Assembly (NCBI GenBank): GCA_003165415.1
Contig: PLUC01000079.1
Span: 7,551 to 66,380, forward strand
DNA: 58,830 bases
Direction: 5' to 3'
Source of the DNA: Holophagaceae bacterium
GTDB taxonomy: Bacteria > Acidobacteriota > Holophagae > Holophagales > Holophagaceae
Of the stretch, positions 7,281 to 15,351 are shown one piece after another. How positions within the stretch are numbered: the first letter of the stretch is position 1; each line of letters begins with the position of its first letter. Under the pieces are notes generated by a model, which had not been told where the DNA came from, searched no databases, and saw only the letters and a program-made list of their open reading frames with translations. The position numbers and the translations under genes were made by a program.

Positions 7281-8717
7281 TCAGCTCTTGTCCGTGTTGC
7301 CGAGGATCGACTTGAACCGGCTGAACAGGGTGGGGGGCGGAGGAGGTTCGGGCGGGAGTTCCGCCTCCAGGTCCCGGTAGTCTACTTCGGGAGGGATGGG
7401 CACCGAGGGATCAAGTTCGAGGGCCTTGTGGAAGCAGGCCACGGCATTGGTCCGGAAGCCCTTGCGGTAGTAGACCTCGCCCATGCTCACCCAGGGCTCG
7501 GCGGCCGTGGGCCGGATGCGGGAGGCGGCCTGGAGGGCGTTGATGGCGCGGGTGGACCAGGCCGGATTGGACATCCGCAGCTGGCCCAGGAGCAGCCAGA
7601 CCGGGTAGGCGTATTCGGAACCGGGGTCCAGCTGCACCGACAGCTCCAGGCAGTGGATGGCTTCGCCGATGCGCTCCTGGAGGTGGAAGGACTTGGCCTT
7701 GCGGTGCAGGCTGGCGGCCCGCTCCATGGGGGTCTGGCGCATGGGGCCGCCGCCGGGGGCGGCTGCGGGGGTCGAGCCGCTTTCCGCCTCCAGGTCGATG
7801 AATTCCGGTAAGTCCGGGGAGATGAACGAATGGTCGGGATCCAGCTCGATCACCTCGGGGGGCTTCGGCGACTTGGGGATGGGCGCCGGCGCGGGGGGCG
7901 GGATGGGCGGCGGATTGGCCGCCGGGGTGGCCGCCGGAGGGGGCACGTGGGTGGAGGTCGGGGCGGAGGGGGACGCGGCGGCGCGGGCGTTCAGGGCGGG
8001 CAGTTCGCCCTGGGCGAGGGTCAGGGCGCCCACCGCCCACAGGACCAGGAAGAGGCGGGCCGCGTCTTCCTCGTCGAGCCTGCTGAGGGAAAGGAAGGTG
8101 TCGAAGCTGATCGGCTCGGAGCCCAGGAAGGACAGGGCGTAGGCGGTGGCGGGATTGAGCGGCAGGTCGGAAACGGATTCCAGCAGGCGGGGTATCCCTT
8201 CCCACTTCCAGTCGGTGCGGGCGTGCAGCAGGTCGAAGGTCGGCTCGAGGTTGTTCGCCTCCAGGAAGGTGTTCCAGATGAAGTGGCGGTGGTCCAGCTT
8301 CAGGTGGAGGTCTTCGCTCAGCTTCTCGCCGGTGCTGTCCGGGTTCCAGGTCATCAGCAGGATGGGATGCTCGAGGGCATGGATCATGACCTGTTCCTGG
8401 AGCTCCCGCAGATGGGCATCCCGGTCGTCGACGGTCATCATTCCCCACTGGACCACCTTCTCCCCCAGCCGGGAGCGGTCATCGCTGGCCAGCAGTTGGT
8501 TGAGGCCGGCGAAATCGAGGATGCCCTGCCGGAGCAGGTAGTTGCCGAACTGCTCCCCGGCCGCGTCGCTCTGCAGGTAGACCAGCTCGCCGCCCCTCCA
8601 GTAGAGCCGGCGCAGGCCATCGTTCTGTTCCAGCACCAGTTCGCCGTCCAGGTGCTGCTGGCGCAGGGTGGCCAGGATGGCGGGGAGGTGATTCGACTGG
8701 TCCGTTTGGGGCACCAT
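7281..8717 (-). CDS. DUF4388/PATAN-like protein with TPR repeats
   Basis: 478 residues from ATG 8717 (GGAG in front; a TTG at 8756 would extend it). The N-terminal about 220 residues resemble the DUF4388/PATAN-type domain of bacterial regulatory proteins (LDGELVLEQNDGLRRLYWRG, GELVYLQSDAAGEQFGNYLL). A Pro/Ala linker follows (about 250-320). The C-terminal about 130 residues are TPR-like (AINALQAASRIRPTAAEPWV, AVACFHKALELDPSVP). No signal peptide or membrane segment. Such proteins usually act as signalling or scaffold components; the exact role is unknown. Convergent with the GT2 gene, 2 bases apart, and 42 bases downstream of the OGT-type gene on the same strand. Confidence 0.75.
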   Translation of the reverse strand: MVPQTDQSNHLPAILATLRQQHLDGELVLEQNDGLRRLYWRGGELVYLQSDAAGEQFGNYLLRQGILDFAGLNQLLASDDRSRLGEKVVQWGMMTVDDRDAHLRELQEQVMIHALEHPILLMTWNPDSTGEKLSEDLHLKLDHRHFIWNTFLEANNLEPTFDLLHARTDWKWEGIPRLLESVSDLPLNPATAYALSFLGSEPISFDTFLSLSRLDEEDAARLFLVLWAVGALTLAQGELPALNARAAASPSAPTSTHVPPPAATPAANPPPIPPPAPAPIPKSPKPPEVIELDPDHSFISPDLPEFIDLEAESGSTPAAAPGGGPMRQTPMERAASLHRKAKSFHLQERIGEAIHCLELSVQLDPGSEYAYPVWLLLGQLRMSNPAWSTRAINALQAASRIRPTAAEPWVSMGEVYYRKGFRTNAVACFHKALELDPSVPIPPEVDYRDLEAELPPEPPPPPTLFSRFKSILGNTDKS

Positions 8718-8759
8718 GACTCCGGGGGACGTTGGATTGAAAAAAAAGTATACCAAATA

Positions 8760-11048
8760 CTATAGAGCCTGATTCATACACCAGTGTCGCCACATCTGCC
8801 GGAATGCGGTTTCCATGCTCCGGGCGAACCGGGCGCCATCCATGAGGGGGGAGGCCTCCATGCGGGAGCGCAGGCCGGCCCGCAGCTGGGCCAGGCGGGG
8901 CAGGTCCCGGGCCAGGTCCACGGCGGTCCGCACGAAGGCCGGGTCCGAGCCGGCCGCCAGCTCCCGCAGGTCCAGGTTGCAGAGCTGGCTCCAGCCCGCC
9001 CGGCCCACCACGGTCTCGCCCAGGCGGGTCACCACCGGCACCCCCATCCAGAAGGCGTCCAGGCTGGTGGTGTGGCCGTTGTAGGGGAAGGTGTCCAGGC
9101 CCAGGTCCACCCGCTGGTGCAGGGCCAGATACTCCGGCCGGGGCCGGAACGCCGCGAACTCGACCCGCCCGGCTCCCACTCCCCCCGCCGCCAGGCGGTC
9201 CAGCACGCCCTGCCGGTGGTCGCCGGGCTGGCACAGCAGCAGCAGCCGGGAATCCGGAACCGCTGTCAGCACCTGGGCCCACAGGCCCAGCACGGCCGGG
9301 GTGACCTTGCAGAAGTTGTTGAGGCAGCCAAAGGTGACGAACCCGTTGGCCAGGGCCGGCAGGGGGCCGGGCTGGGGTTGCGCGGTGAGCGGGTCATAGC
9401 ACCAGTAGGTGTCCGCCAGGCGGATGGAGGTTTCGCAATACCAGTCGTCATGCTCGCCCGGAGGGTCCAGGTAGGGATCGGTCAGCCGGTAGTCCATGGC
9501 CGAAAGGCCGGTGGTGCCGGGATAGGCGAGCCAGGCGGCCTGCACTGGCGCGGGCTTGCGGGTGAACACCCCCAGGGCGCCGTTGGCCATGTGCTGGGTC
9601 AGGTCCACCAGGATGTCGATGCGGTCGGCGCGCACCTGCTCCGCCACCTCCCCGTCGGTCCACCGGTTGGCGTCGCGCCAGGTGTCGGCGAACCCGGCGA
9701 TGCGGCCGGTGATGGCGTCCGGCCTGGGCACCCTGGCGTAGCAGAAGATCTCGAAGCGGCCGTGGTCGTGGTGGGACAGCAGGGGGATGGTGAAGAGCGC
9801 CTGGCAGTGCTCGCGGAAATCGGGCGAGATGTAGCCGATGCGCAGCCGGCGCTCGGGGTCGGGGTCGTTGGGGTGCCGGCCGGGTGCCTCCAGCCCGCCG
9901 TGGGCCCGGTCCCAGTCCAGGTTCTCCCGCAGGATCGCGTGGGCGTCGAAGCCGGGCAGGAAGCTCACCGCGTAGGCGAGGTTGCTGTGGCTGACGACGT
10001 CGCCGGGGTCCAGTTCCAGCGCCCGGCGGAAGTTCTGCACCGCCTCTTCCATCCGGCCGATGTCCTTGAGCACGTTGCCCAGGTTGCAGTGGGTCACGGC
10101 GGAATCCGGCCGCGCGGCGAGGGCGTCGCGGAGCAGCCGCGCGGCCTGGTCCATGCGGCCCAGGGCGCGGGCGGCGGCGCTGGCGTTGTTGCCGGCGTCC
10201 ACGAATCCCGGGTTGAGCCGAAGCGCCTCCAGGTAGGCCGCCAGGGCCTCTTCGTTGCGGCCCAGGGCCTGGAGCGCGTTGCCCAGGTTGTTGCGTGCCG
10301 AAAGGTGGGCCGGGGCCAGGGCCAGGGTCCGCCGGTAGGCCGCTTCGGCTTCCGGGAACCGGCAACCGGTGAAGGCGGCGTTGCCCAGGTTGTACCAGGC
10401 GTCGGCGAAATCCGGCCAGCGGCGCACCACACCCTGGAGCTGGTCCAGGGCCGGATCCACCTGGCGGTCCAGCAGCAGGGCGTTGCCCAAGTTGTTGTGG
10501 GCGATGGGGAAATCGTCCTCCAGCTGGGTGGCGCGCCGGAAGGCCTGGACGGCTTCGGCCAGGCGGCCCGCGTCCTGCAGGGCGATGCCCAGGTTGTTCT
10601 GGGCCTCGGCATGGTCCGGCCCCAGGGCTGCGGCCTGGGCGAAGGCGGCCAGGGCTTCCCGGCCCAGGCCCAGGGCCCGGCAGGCAGCGCCGGTTCCCAG
10701 CCAGGCTTCCAGGCAGCCGGGATTCAGGCCCGTGGCCCGCTGGAAGGCTTCCCGCGCCTCCGGGAACCGCTCCAGGGCTGCCAGGGCCTGGCCCAGGCCG
10801 CAGTGGGAGCGCCAGGCGGCCGGGTCCGCGGCCGCGGCCCGCCCGAGCAGCTCCAGGGCGGTCTCCGCATGGCCCGACTGCAGGGCCAGGAGCCCGAGCC
10901 GGTGCAGGGCGGCCCCGTGCTCCGGGCGCTGGGCCAGCACCCGGCGGTAGCCGGCTTCCGCCTCGTCCAGGCGGCCCGCCCGGTGCAGCTCGGTGGCCCG
11001 GAGCAGGGTCTGCTCCAGTGCCGCGTCCGCCTCGGTGGGGAAGGTCAT
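8760..11048 (-). CDS. TPR / O-GlcNAc-transferase-type (GT41, SPINDLY) glycosyltransferase
   Basis: 762 residues. The N-terminal about 375 residues hold some ten tetratricopeptide repeats (for example NNLGNALQALGRNEEALAAY). The C-terminal half is the catalytic GT41 region: LRIGYISPDFREHCQALFTI, an acceptor/UDP-sugar part with AWLAYPGTTGLSAMDYRLTD, and the signature LDTFPYNGHTTSLDAFWMGV. GT41 enzymes transfer GlcNAc (or fucose in SPY) from a nucleotide sugar to Ser/Thr of proteins. With flagellin, fliD and a GT2-TPR gene beside it, flagellin is the likeliest substrate, but this is inferred. ATG 11048 is preceded by GGAGTCGGAG. Divergent from rnc with a 75-bp gap. Confidence 0.87.
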   Translation of the reverse strand: MTFPTEADAALEQTLLRATELHRAGRLDEAEAGYRRVLAQRPEHGAALHRLGLLALQSGHAETALELLGRAAAADPAAWRSHCGLGQALAALERFPEAREAFQRATGLNPGCLEAWLGTGAACRALGLGREALAAFAQAAALGPDHAEAQNNLGIALQDAGRLAEAVQAFRRATQLEDDFPIAHNNLGNALLLDRQVDPALDQLQGVVRRWPDFADAWYNLGNAAFTGCRFPEAEAAYRRTLALAPAHLSARNNLGNALQALGRNEEALAAYLEALRLNPGFVDAGNNASAAARALGRMDQAARLLRDALAARPDSAVTHCNLGNVLKDIGRMEEAVQNFRRALELDPGDVVSHSNLAYAVSFLPGFDAHAILRENLDWDRAHGGLEAPGRHPNDPDPERRLRIGYISPDFREHCQALFTIPLLSHHDHGRFEIFCYARVPRPDAITGRIAGFADTWRDANRWTDGEVAEQVRADRIDILVDLTQHMANGALGVFTRKPAPVQAAWLAYPGTTGLSAMDYRLTDPYLDPPGEHDDWYCETSIRLADTYWCYDPLTAQPQPGPLPALANGFVTFGCLNNFCKVTPAVLGLWAQVLTAVPDSRLLLLCQPGDHRQGVLDRLAAGGVGAGRVEFAAFRPRPEYLALHQRVDLGLDTFPYNGHTTSLDAFWMGVPVVTRLGETVVGRAGWSQLCNLDLRELAAGSDPAFVRTAVDLARDLPRLAQLRAGLRSRMEASPLMDGARFARSMETAFRQMWRHWCMNQAL

Positions 11049-11123
11049 GCTGCGCTCCGACTCCTAAGATTGTGGCCGGAATCGGCCGGGCCGGACGCGC
11101 TATCATGGCTGTTCGGAGAGCCC

Positions 11124-11837
11124 GTGCCGCAACCTGGTCCAAGCGCCCCATCGCCCCTGGAAGAGGGACTCGGCCACCGCTTCCAGGATCCCGCCCTGCT
11201 CCGCGCCGCCCTCACCCCGCCTTCGGCGGGCCTGCCCGAGGACAACCAGCGGCTGGAGTTCCTGGGGGATTCGGTGCTGCACCTCTGCGTTTCGGTCCTG
11301 GTCTACCGGGAGCATCCGCAATGGGCCGAGGGGGCCCTGTCCAAGCTGAGGGGACTGCTGGTCTGCACCGACGCGCTGCACCAGTGGGCCAAGGACCTGG
11401 GCATCGAGCTGGGGCGGGGGCCGCGCTCGCCGCGCAAACCCGGGGCCGTGGATCTGCGCAACCCCCTGGCGGACGCGGTGGAGGCGCTCCTGGCCGCGGT
11501 GTTCCTGGATGTCCAGGCCGGGGGGGGTGATGCCTTCGGCGCGGTGCAGGCCATCGTCGAGCGCCGGTTCCTCCAGGAAGTCCGGGAAGCCTACGTGGGG
11601 ATCTGGGAAGCCAGGGACAGCAAGACCACCCTCCAGGAGCGCGCCGCCGCCCTGACCCTGCCGCCGCCGGTCTACGAGCTGGTGGGGCGGACGGGTCCGG
11701 ACCACGCCCCCAGCTTCACGGTCCAGGTCAGCCTGGGGGAACGCGCCGCCACCGCCACCGCCGGCACCCTGAAACGGGCCCAGACCGAGGCGGCGCGGGC
11801 CCTGCTCCTTTGCCTTCAATGCCTTCCTTCTTTATAA
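11124..11837 (+). CDS. rnc: Ribonuclease III
   Basis: Cleaves double-stranded RNA (rRNA precursors, structured mRNAs). 237 residues: RNase III domain about 10-150 with the signature NQRLEFLGDSVL (catalytic Glu and Asp present) and the second acidic motif ADAVEALLAAVFLD. The dsRNA-binding domain is about 158-235, beginning DSKTTLQERAAAL and ending TLKRAQTEAARALL. GTG 11124 is taken as start because GGAGAG lies 5 bases before it and the family's helix begins soon after; no ATG is available in frame near there. First gene of a plus-strand run to queA. Confidence 0.9.
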   Translation: MPQPGPSAPSPLEEGLGHRFQDPALLRAALTPPSAGLPEDNQRLEFLGDSVLHLCVSVLVYREHPQWAEGALSKLRGLLVCTDALHQWAKDLGIELGRGPRSPRKPGAVDLRNPLADAVEALLAAVFLDVQAGGGDAFGAVQAIVERRFLQEVREAYVGIWEARDSKTTLQERAAALTLPPPVYELVGRTGPDHAPSFTVQVSLGERAATATAGTLKRAQTEAARALLLCLQCLPSL

Positions 11838-11886
11838 GGCCGGGTTGGGGTAACATCGCTGGATCCCCTGAGGGAAAGGTTACGCC

Positions 11887-12600
11887 TTGAAGCTTCTACC
11901 CACCCTGAACCTCCAGAACGGATTGGCGGTCCCCATGTTCGGGGGCGGCCAGGGCCCCAGGAAACCGATCGAGCTCCTGGACTTCATCTTCGACCAGGGC
12001 TGCAACCGGCTGATGCTGGTGGACGTGGACGCCGCCGAGGGCCAGGGCAACAACCGCGACCTCATCGCCGGCATCATGCACCGGTTCCGCCAGGGCCACG
12101 CCAAGGTGTGCATCCAGGTGGGCGGGGGCGTCCGCAGCTCCGACCATGTGCAGTTCTTCCTGGACCACGGGGCCACCTGGGTCCTGGTGGGGACCGTCAT
12201 CCAGCGTTCGCCGCTGGTGGTGGAACAGCTGCTGGCGCGGTTCCGGGACAACCTCAGCGCGGGCGTGGACGCCAGGTGCGGGGAGATCCTGTGCGCCGGC
12301 TGGCGCGAACCGGCCCCGCTCAAGCCCGATGCCGCCGGCCAGCTGATCCGGGACCACGGCTTCAAGCGGATCATGTTCACCGACATCCCCCCTGCCCACC
12401 AGGCCCGGCCCGACTTCGAGACGGCCCGGATCCTCGCCCAGAGCGCCCGGGTTCCCCTGTTCATGGGGGGGAGCATCCACTCGATGGCGCACTTGAAGTT
12501 GGCCATGGAGATTCCCGGCATGCAAGGCGTCGCCGTGGACGCGCTCCAGCTCATGGATGACTCGGATCTGCTGGGTTCCTTGAATCTCGCACATATCTGA
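11887..12600 (+). CDS. HisA/HisF-like TIM-barrel protein with Asp8 replaced
   Basis: 237 residues, full HisA length. HisA isomerises ProFAR in histidine synthesis. Conserved parts: phosphate-binding CIQVGGGVRS, DARCGEILCAGW (catalytic Asp127 equivalent kept), FTDIPPAH (Thr164 equivalent kept) and LFMGGSIHSM as second phosphate site. At residue 8 the family's PAIDLxxG reads PTLNLQNG, so the general acid/base Asp8 is Asn. That change is known to abolish HisA activity, so this is probably a paralogue with another job or a non-catalytic barrel. The start is TTG 11887 after AGGGAAAGG. No other his genes are near; ten bases separate it from the next gene. Confidence 0.75.
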   Translation: MKLLPTLNLQNGLAVPMFGGGQGPRKPIELLDFIFDQGCNRLMLVDVDAAEGQGNNRDLIAGIMHRFRQGHAKVCIQVGGGVRSSDHVQFFLDHGATWVLVGTVIQRSPLVVEQLLARFRDNLSAGVDARCGEILCAGWREPAPLKPDAAGQLIRDHGFKRIMFTDIPPAHQARPDFETARILAQSARVPLFMGGSIHSMAHLKLAMEIPGMQGVAVDALQLMDDSDLLGSLNLAHI

Positions 12601-12610
12601 GGAGGGGGCG

Positions 12611-14392
12611 GTGGCTGATGAAGTTGCATTCATGGCCCAGCTCCCCGAGATGGACCGGGTGCACTTCCGCAATCTGGCCCTCATCCGGCCCCAGGTGCCC
12701 ACCGAAAGCCAGCTGCTGCTGGTGGAAGGCCTGGCCCGGAACCTCTCCTCGCCCCGTCTGCTGACCCTCATCGCCCGCACCCCCCATTGGCTGGTGCACG
12801 GCCCCGTGCTCCAGGCCCTGGCCGAGAACGAGGCCACCCCGGAGCCCCTGCGCCGGGACCTGGAGCTGGCGGTCTCCCTGTTCGACCTGATGCGGGAGCT
12901 GGACCGGGCGCCCGCCGAAGAGAAGGATGAGCGGGCCGACACCGTCAAGGCGCTCTATCTGCAGTTGCCCCTGGAGCTCAGGGCCATCGTCAAGCAGCAG
13001 GCCAAGCAGCTCGCCCGTTCCGTCAGCGGCTCCGGGCTGACCATGGAACTGCCGCCCCTGCCCGCCCCCGACCCGGACTGGGAGGCCCTCACCGTCCTGC
13101 CCGGAAGCCCGGAACCCAGCGGCCTGCCCTTCCGCCTCTCCAAGCTGGACCTCCTGCCGCGGGCGGAGGCCACCCCGATCCTGGAGGACCTGCAGGAGTT
13201 CCTGCTGGATCCGGATCCGGACATCCGGGCCGCGGCGCTGCGCAACCCGTCCCTTTCGGAGGAGGTGCTGCTGGCCACCTTCCCCGTGTGCCCGGTGCCG
13301 GAGCTGTTCGAGGAGGCCTACGCCGAAGCCCGGTGGTACTTCCGGGACCCCATGCGGGAGGCCATCTACGCCTCTCCGTCCTGCCCCGACACCCTCGCCA
13401 AGCGGGTGGCCAACACCCGGGACCTGGTGGCCCTGCTGGAGCACGGGCCCCAGAGCGGGCGCAACCTGCACCGCACCGTCTGCCTGTTCACCCAGCTCGA
13501 CGAATCCGAGTACCAGTACCTGACCCTGTGGGCCAAGCGCCGCGCGCCCAGCATGCTCCGGGTGATCAAGATCTTCTTCGACCGGCTGCAGCGCCGGCGC
13601 CTGAACCAGGCCAGCGGCATCGCCGCCAGCCAGAGCGAGGGGCGCTGGGTTTCCCTGAAGGAGCGGGTCTACATGGCCAGCCAAGCCACCCAGCCCGAAC
13701 AGCTGATCGCGGCCTTGCGGGACGCGGACCCCAAGGTGTTCAACGCGGTGCTGGAAAACCCGGGGCTGAAGGCCCAGGAACTCCTCGCCGTCATCCCCGG
13801 GCTGGACGCGCTGCAGGCGGAGAAGGTGGCCAACCACAGGATCTGGAAGGCCTTCCCCAGGGTGTGCGAAGCCCTGGTGCACAACGTCCACCTGGGCCCC
13901 AAGACCTCGCTCAGGCTTCTGCAGGAGCTCAAGCTGCCCCGGATCCTGATGGACATCCTCAGGGACCAGCGCATCCCCCACCTGGAAGTGAAGCAGCAGG
14001 CCCTGGAGATGCTCACGGCCGCCTACCGGAACATGACCGTCCCCCAGCGGATCCTGGCCCTGCGCGCCAGCGGCGGCGAGCTGCTGCGCCACCTCACCCA
14101 GGAGATCCTGGGCGACGGCGAGACCCTGCACCAGCTCGTGGCCGACCGCCAGGTGGATCCGGGCATCCTCCTGCGCCTGGCCCGCAACAAGCAGACCCCG
14201 CGGGAGATCCTGGAGCTCATCGCGGGCCACCCGGTGCTCATGGCCCATCCCTCGGTCATGTCCGAACTGCTGCTGAATCCCAAGACGCCCCGCCAGGCCT
14301 CCAGCCGGATCTGGGGGCTGCTGTCGGAGAGCGAGCAGCAGCACCTGCTGCGCAGCCCCCACCTGCCCGCCCCGCTCCGTCACCTGACATGA
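12611..14392 (+). CDS. Alpha-helical repeat protein of unknown function
   Basis: 593 residues, no signal peptide or membrane segment. The whole chain is Leu-rich helices in a loose repeat resembling leucine-rich-repeat-variant or HEAT proteins: segments such as DPDPDIRAAALRNPSLSEEV, LVADRQVDPGILLRLARNKQ and TPREILELIAGHPVLM share an N-P-x-L/T-P-x-x-L pattern. GTG 12611 is 10 bases after the HisA-like stop and preceded by GGAGGG, so the two are probably co-translated; its stop overlaps or adjoins the lipoprotein gene. Likely a protein-interaction scaffold; function unknown. Confidence 0.75.
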   Translation: MADEVAFMAQLPEMDRVHFRNLALIRPQVPTESQLLLVEGLARNLSSPRLLTLIARTPHWLVHGPVLQALAENEATPEPLRRDLELAVSLFDLMRELDRAPAEEKDERADTVKALYLQLPLELRAIVKQQAKQLARSVSGSGLTMELPPLPAPDPDWEALTVLPGSPEPSGLPFRLSKLDLLPRAEATPILEDLQEFLLDPDPDIRAAALRNPSLSEEVLLATFPVCPVPELFEEAYAEARWYFRDPMREAIYASPSCPDTLAKRVANTRDLVALLEHGPQSGRNLHRTVCLFTQLDESEYQYLTLWAKRRAPSMLRVIKIFFDRLQRRRLNQASGIAASQSEGRWVSLKERVYMASQATQPEQLIAALRDADPKVFNAVLENPGLKAQELLAVIPGLDALQAEKVANHRIWKAFPRVCEALVHNVHLGPKTSLRLLQELKLPRILMDILRDQRIPHLEVKQQALEMLTAAYRNMTVPQRILALRASGGELLRHLTQEILGDGETLHQLVADRQVDPGILLRLARNKQTPREILELIAGHPVLMAHPSVMSELLLNPKTPRQASSRIWGLLSESEQQHLLRSPHLPAPLRHLT

Positions 14393-14412
14393 CCCTGCCG
14401 CCGGGAGTTACG

Positions 14413-15333
14413 ATGACCTCCGTCCGCCCCCTGCTGCTCTGCCTGGCCCTGCTGGGCTGCGAAGCCCGGCGGCCCCAGGCCCAGGACTGGGTGCGCAGCG
14501 CGCCCGCCCCGGCGGCCACGGCGATCTCCTTCCGGGCCGACTGGGCCCTGCAGCAGCCGCGCCTGCGGGTCCTGCTGGAGCGCTACCCCCTGGCGGGGCG
14601 GTCCCTGGACCTGTTCCTGACCCGGGTGAAGCTGAATCTCGGCCAGGACCCGGGCCGGCTCACCATCTACCTGACCCGTCCCCGGCTGGCCGCGCCGTCC
14701 CTGGGGTTCCTCATTCAGCTCGGCGGTTTCCCGGACCCCGGCGGGCTCCAGGTGGCCATCGCCGATGTCTTCCCGGTGGAAGGCAGCCAGTCCATGGAGA
14801 ACCGGGACCACCCGCTGTTCGTGCTCCTGGATCTCGACCCCTACCACATCCGCGCCATGGCGGACGGAGAGGGCCGGGTCTGGCTGGGCGACGGGGCCGT
14901 GCTGGCCAGGCTGGCCACCGGGCCCGGCCAGGTCTCCGACGATCTGGCCGCCGCCTCGGCCTGGATCAGCCGGACGGCCCCCATCCAGGGCTTCATCCGC
15001 CCGGCGGAGCTGGCCGACCAGGTTCCGGGGGAACTGGCCCGGAACCTCCCCAGGGGCATCGACGCCCTGGCCTGGGGGGTGACCCCCGGCCTCGATTGGA
15101 ATGCTCCCAACGGGTTCGAACTGTCCGTCACCGGAACAGAGGCCGCCATCGAGCAGGCTTCGCCCTGGCTGCAGCGGTTCGTGGCCGCGGCCCAGGCGGC
15201 GCCCGGAGCGCCCGCCCAGCCCCCGGAGATCCTCCAGGAAGCCCGGCGCCTCAGCCTGCGCTGCCTGCTGTCCCAGGAACAGGTGGATGTGGCCATGGCC
15301 AGGCTGGACCAGCCGCCCCTGCCATGCCATTAA
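14413..15333 (+). CDS. Putative secreted lipoprotein, function unknown
   Basis: 306 residues. MTSVRPLLLCLALLGC is a short lipoprotein signal with a lipobox-like LLGC, so the mature chain would be anchored by Cys16. The rest shows no family known to me: a mixed alpha/beta protein with PGRLTIYLTRPRLAAPSLGF and a Pro/Ala-rich end. ATG 14413 was chosen since GGGAG lies before it and it starts the signal directly. An earlier ATG at 14389 overlaps the previous stop as ATGA. It precedes an MsbA-type exporter by 18 bases, hinting at an envelope role. Confidence 0.65.
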   Translation: MTSVRPLLLCLALLGCEARRPQAQDWVRSAPAPAATAISFRADWALQQPRLRVLLERYPLAGRSLDLFLTRVKLNLGQDPGRLTIYLTRPRLAAPSLGFLIQLGGFPDPGGLQVAIADVFPVEGSQSMENRDHPLFVLLDLDPYHIRAMADGEGRVWLGDGAVLARLATGPGQVSDDLAAASAWISRTAPIQGFIRPAELADQVPGELARNLPRGIDALAWGVTPGLDWNAPNGFELSVTGTEAAIEQASPWLQRFVAAAQAAPGAPAQPPEILQEARRLSLRCLLSQEQVDVAMARLDQPPLPCH

Positions 15334-15351
15334 AAAAGGTAAGCTGATTGG

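Noticed and set aside
8784-11123. Long plus-strand frame preceding and continuous with rnc
   Set aside because: Antisense to the OGT-type gene, composition of a shadow frame. Only the part from 11124 has RNase III homology.
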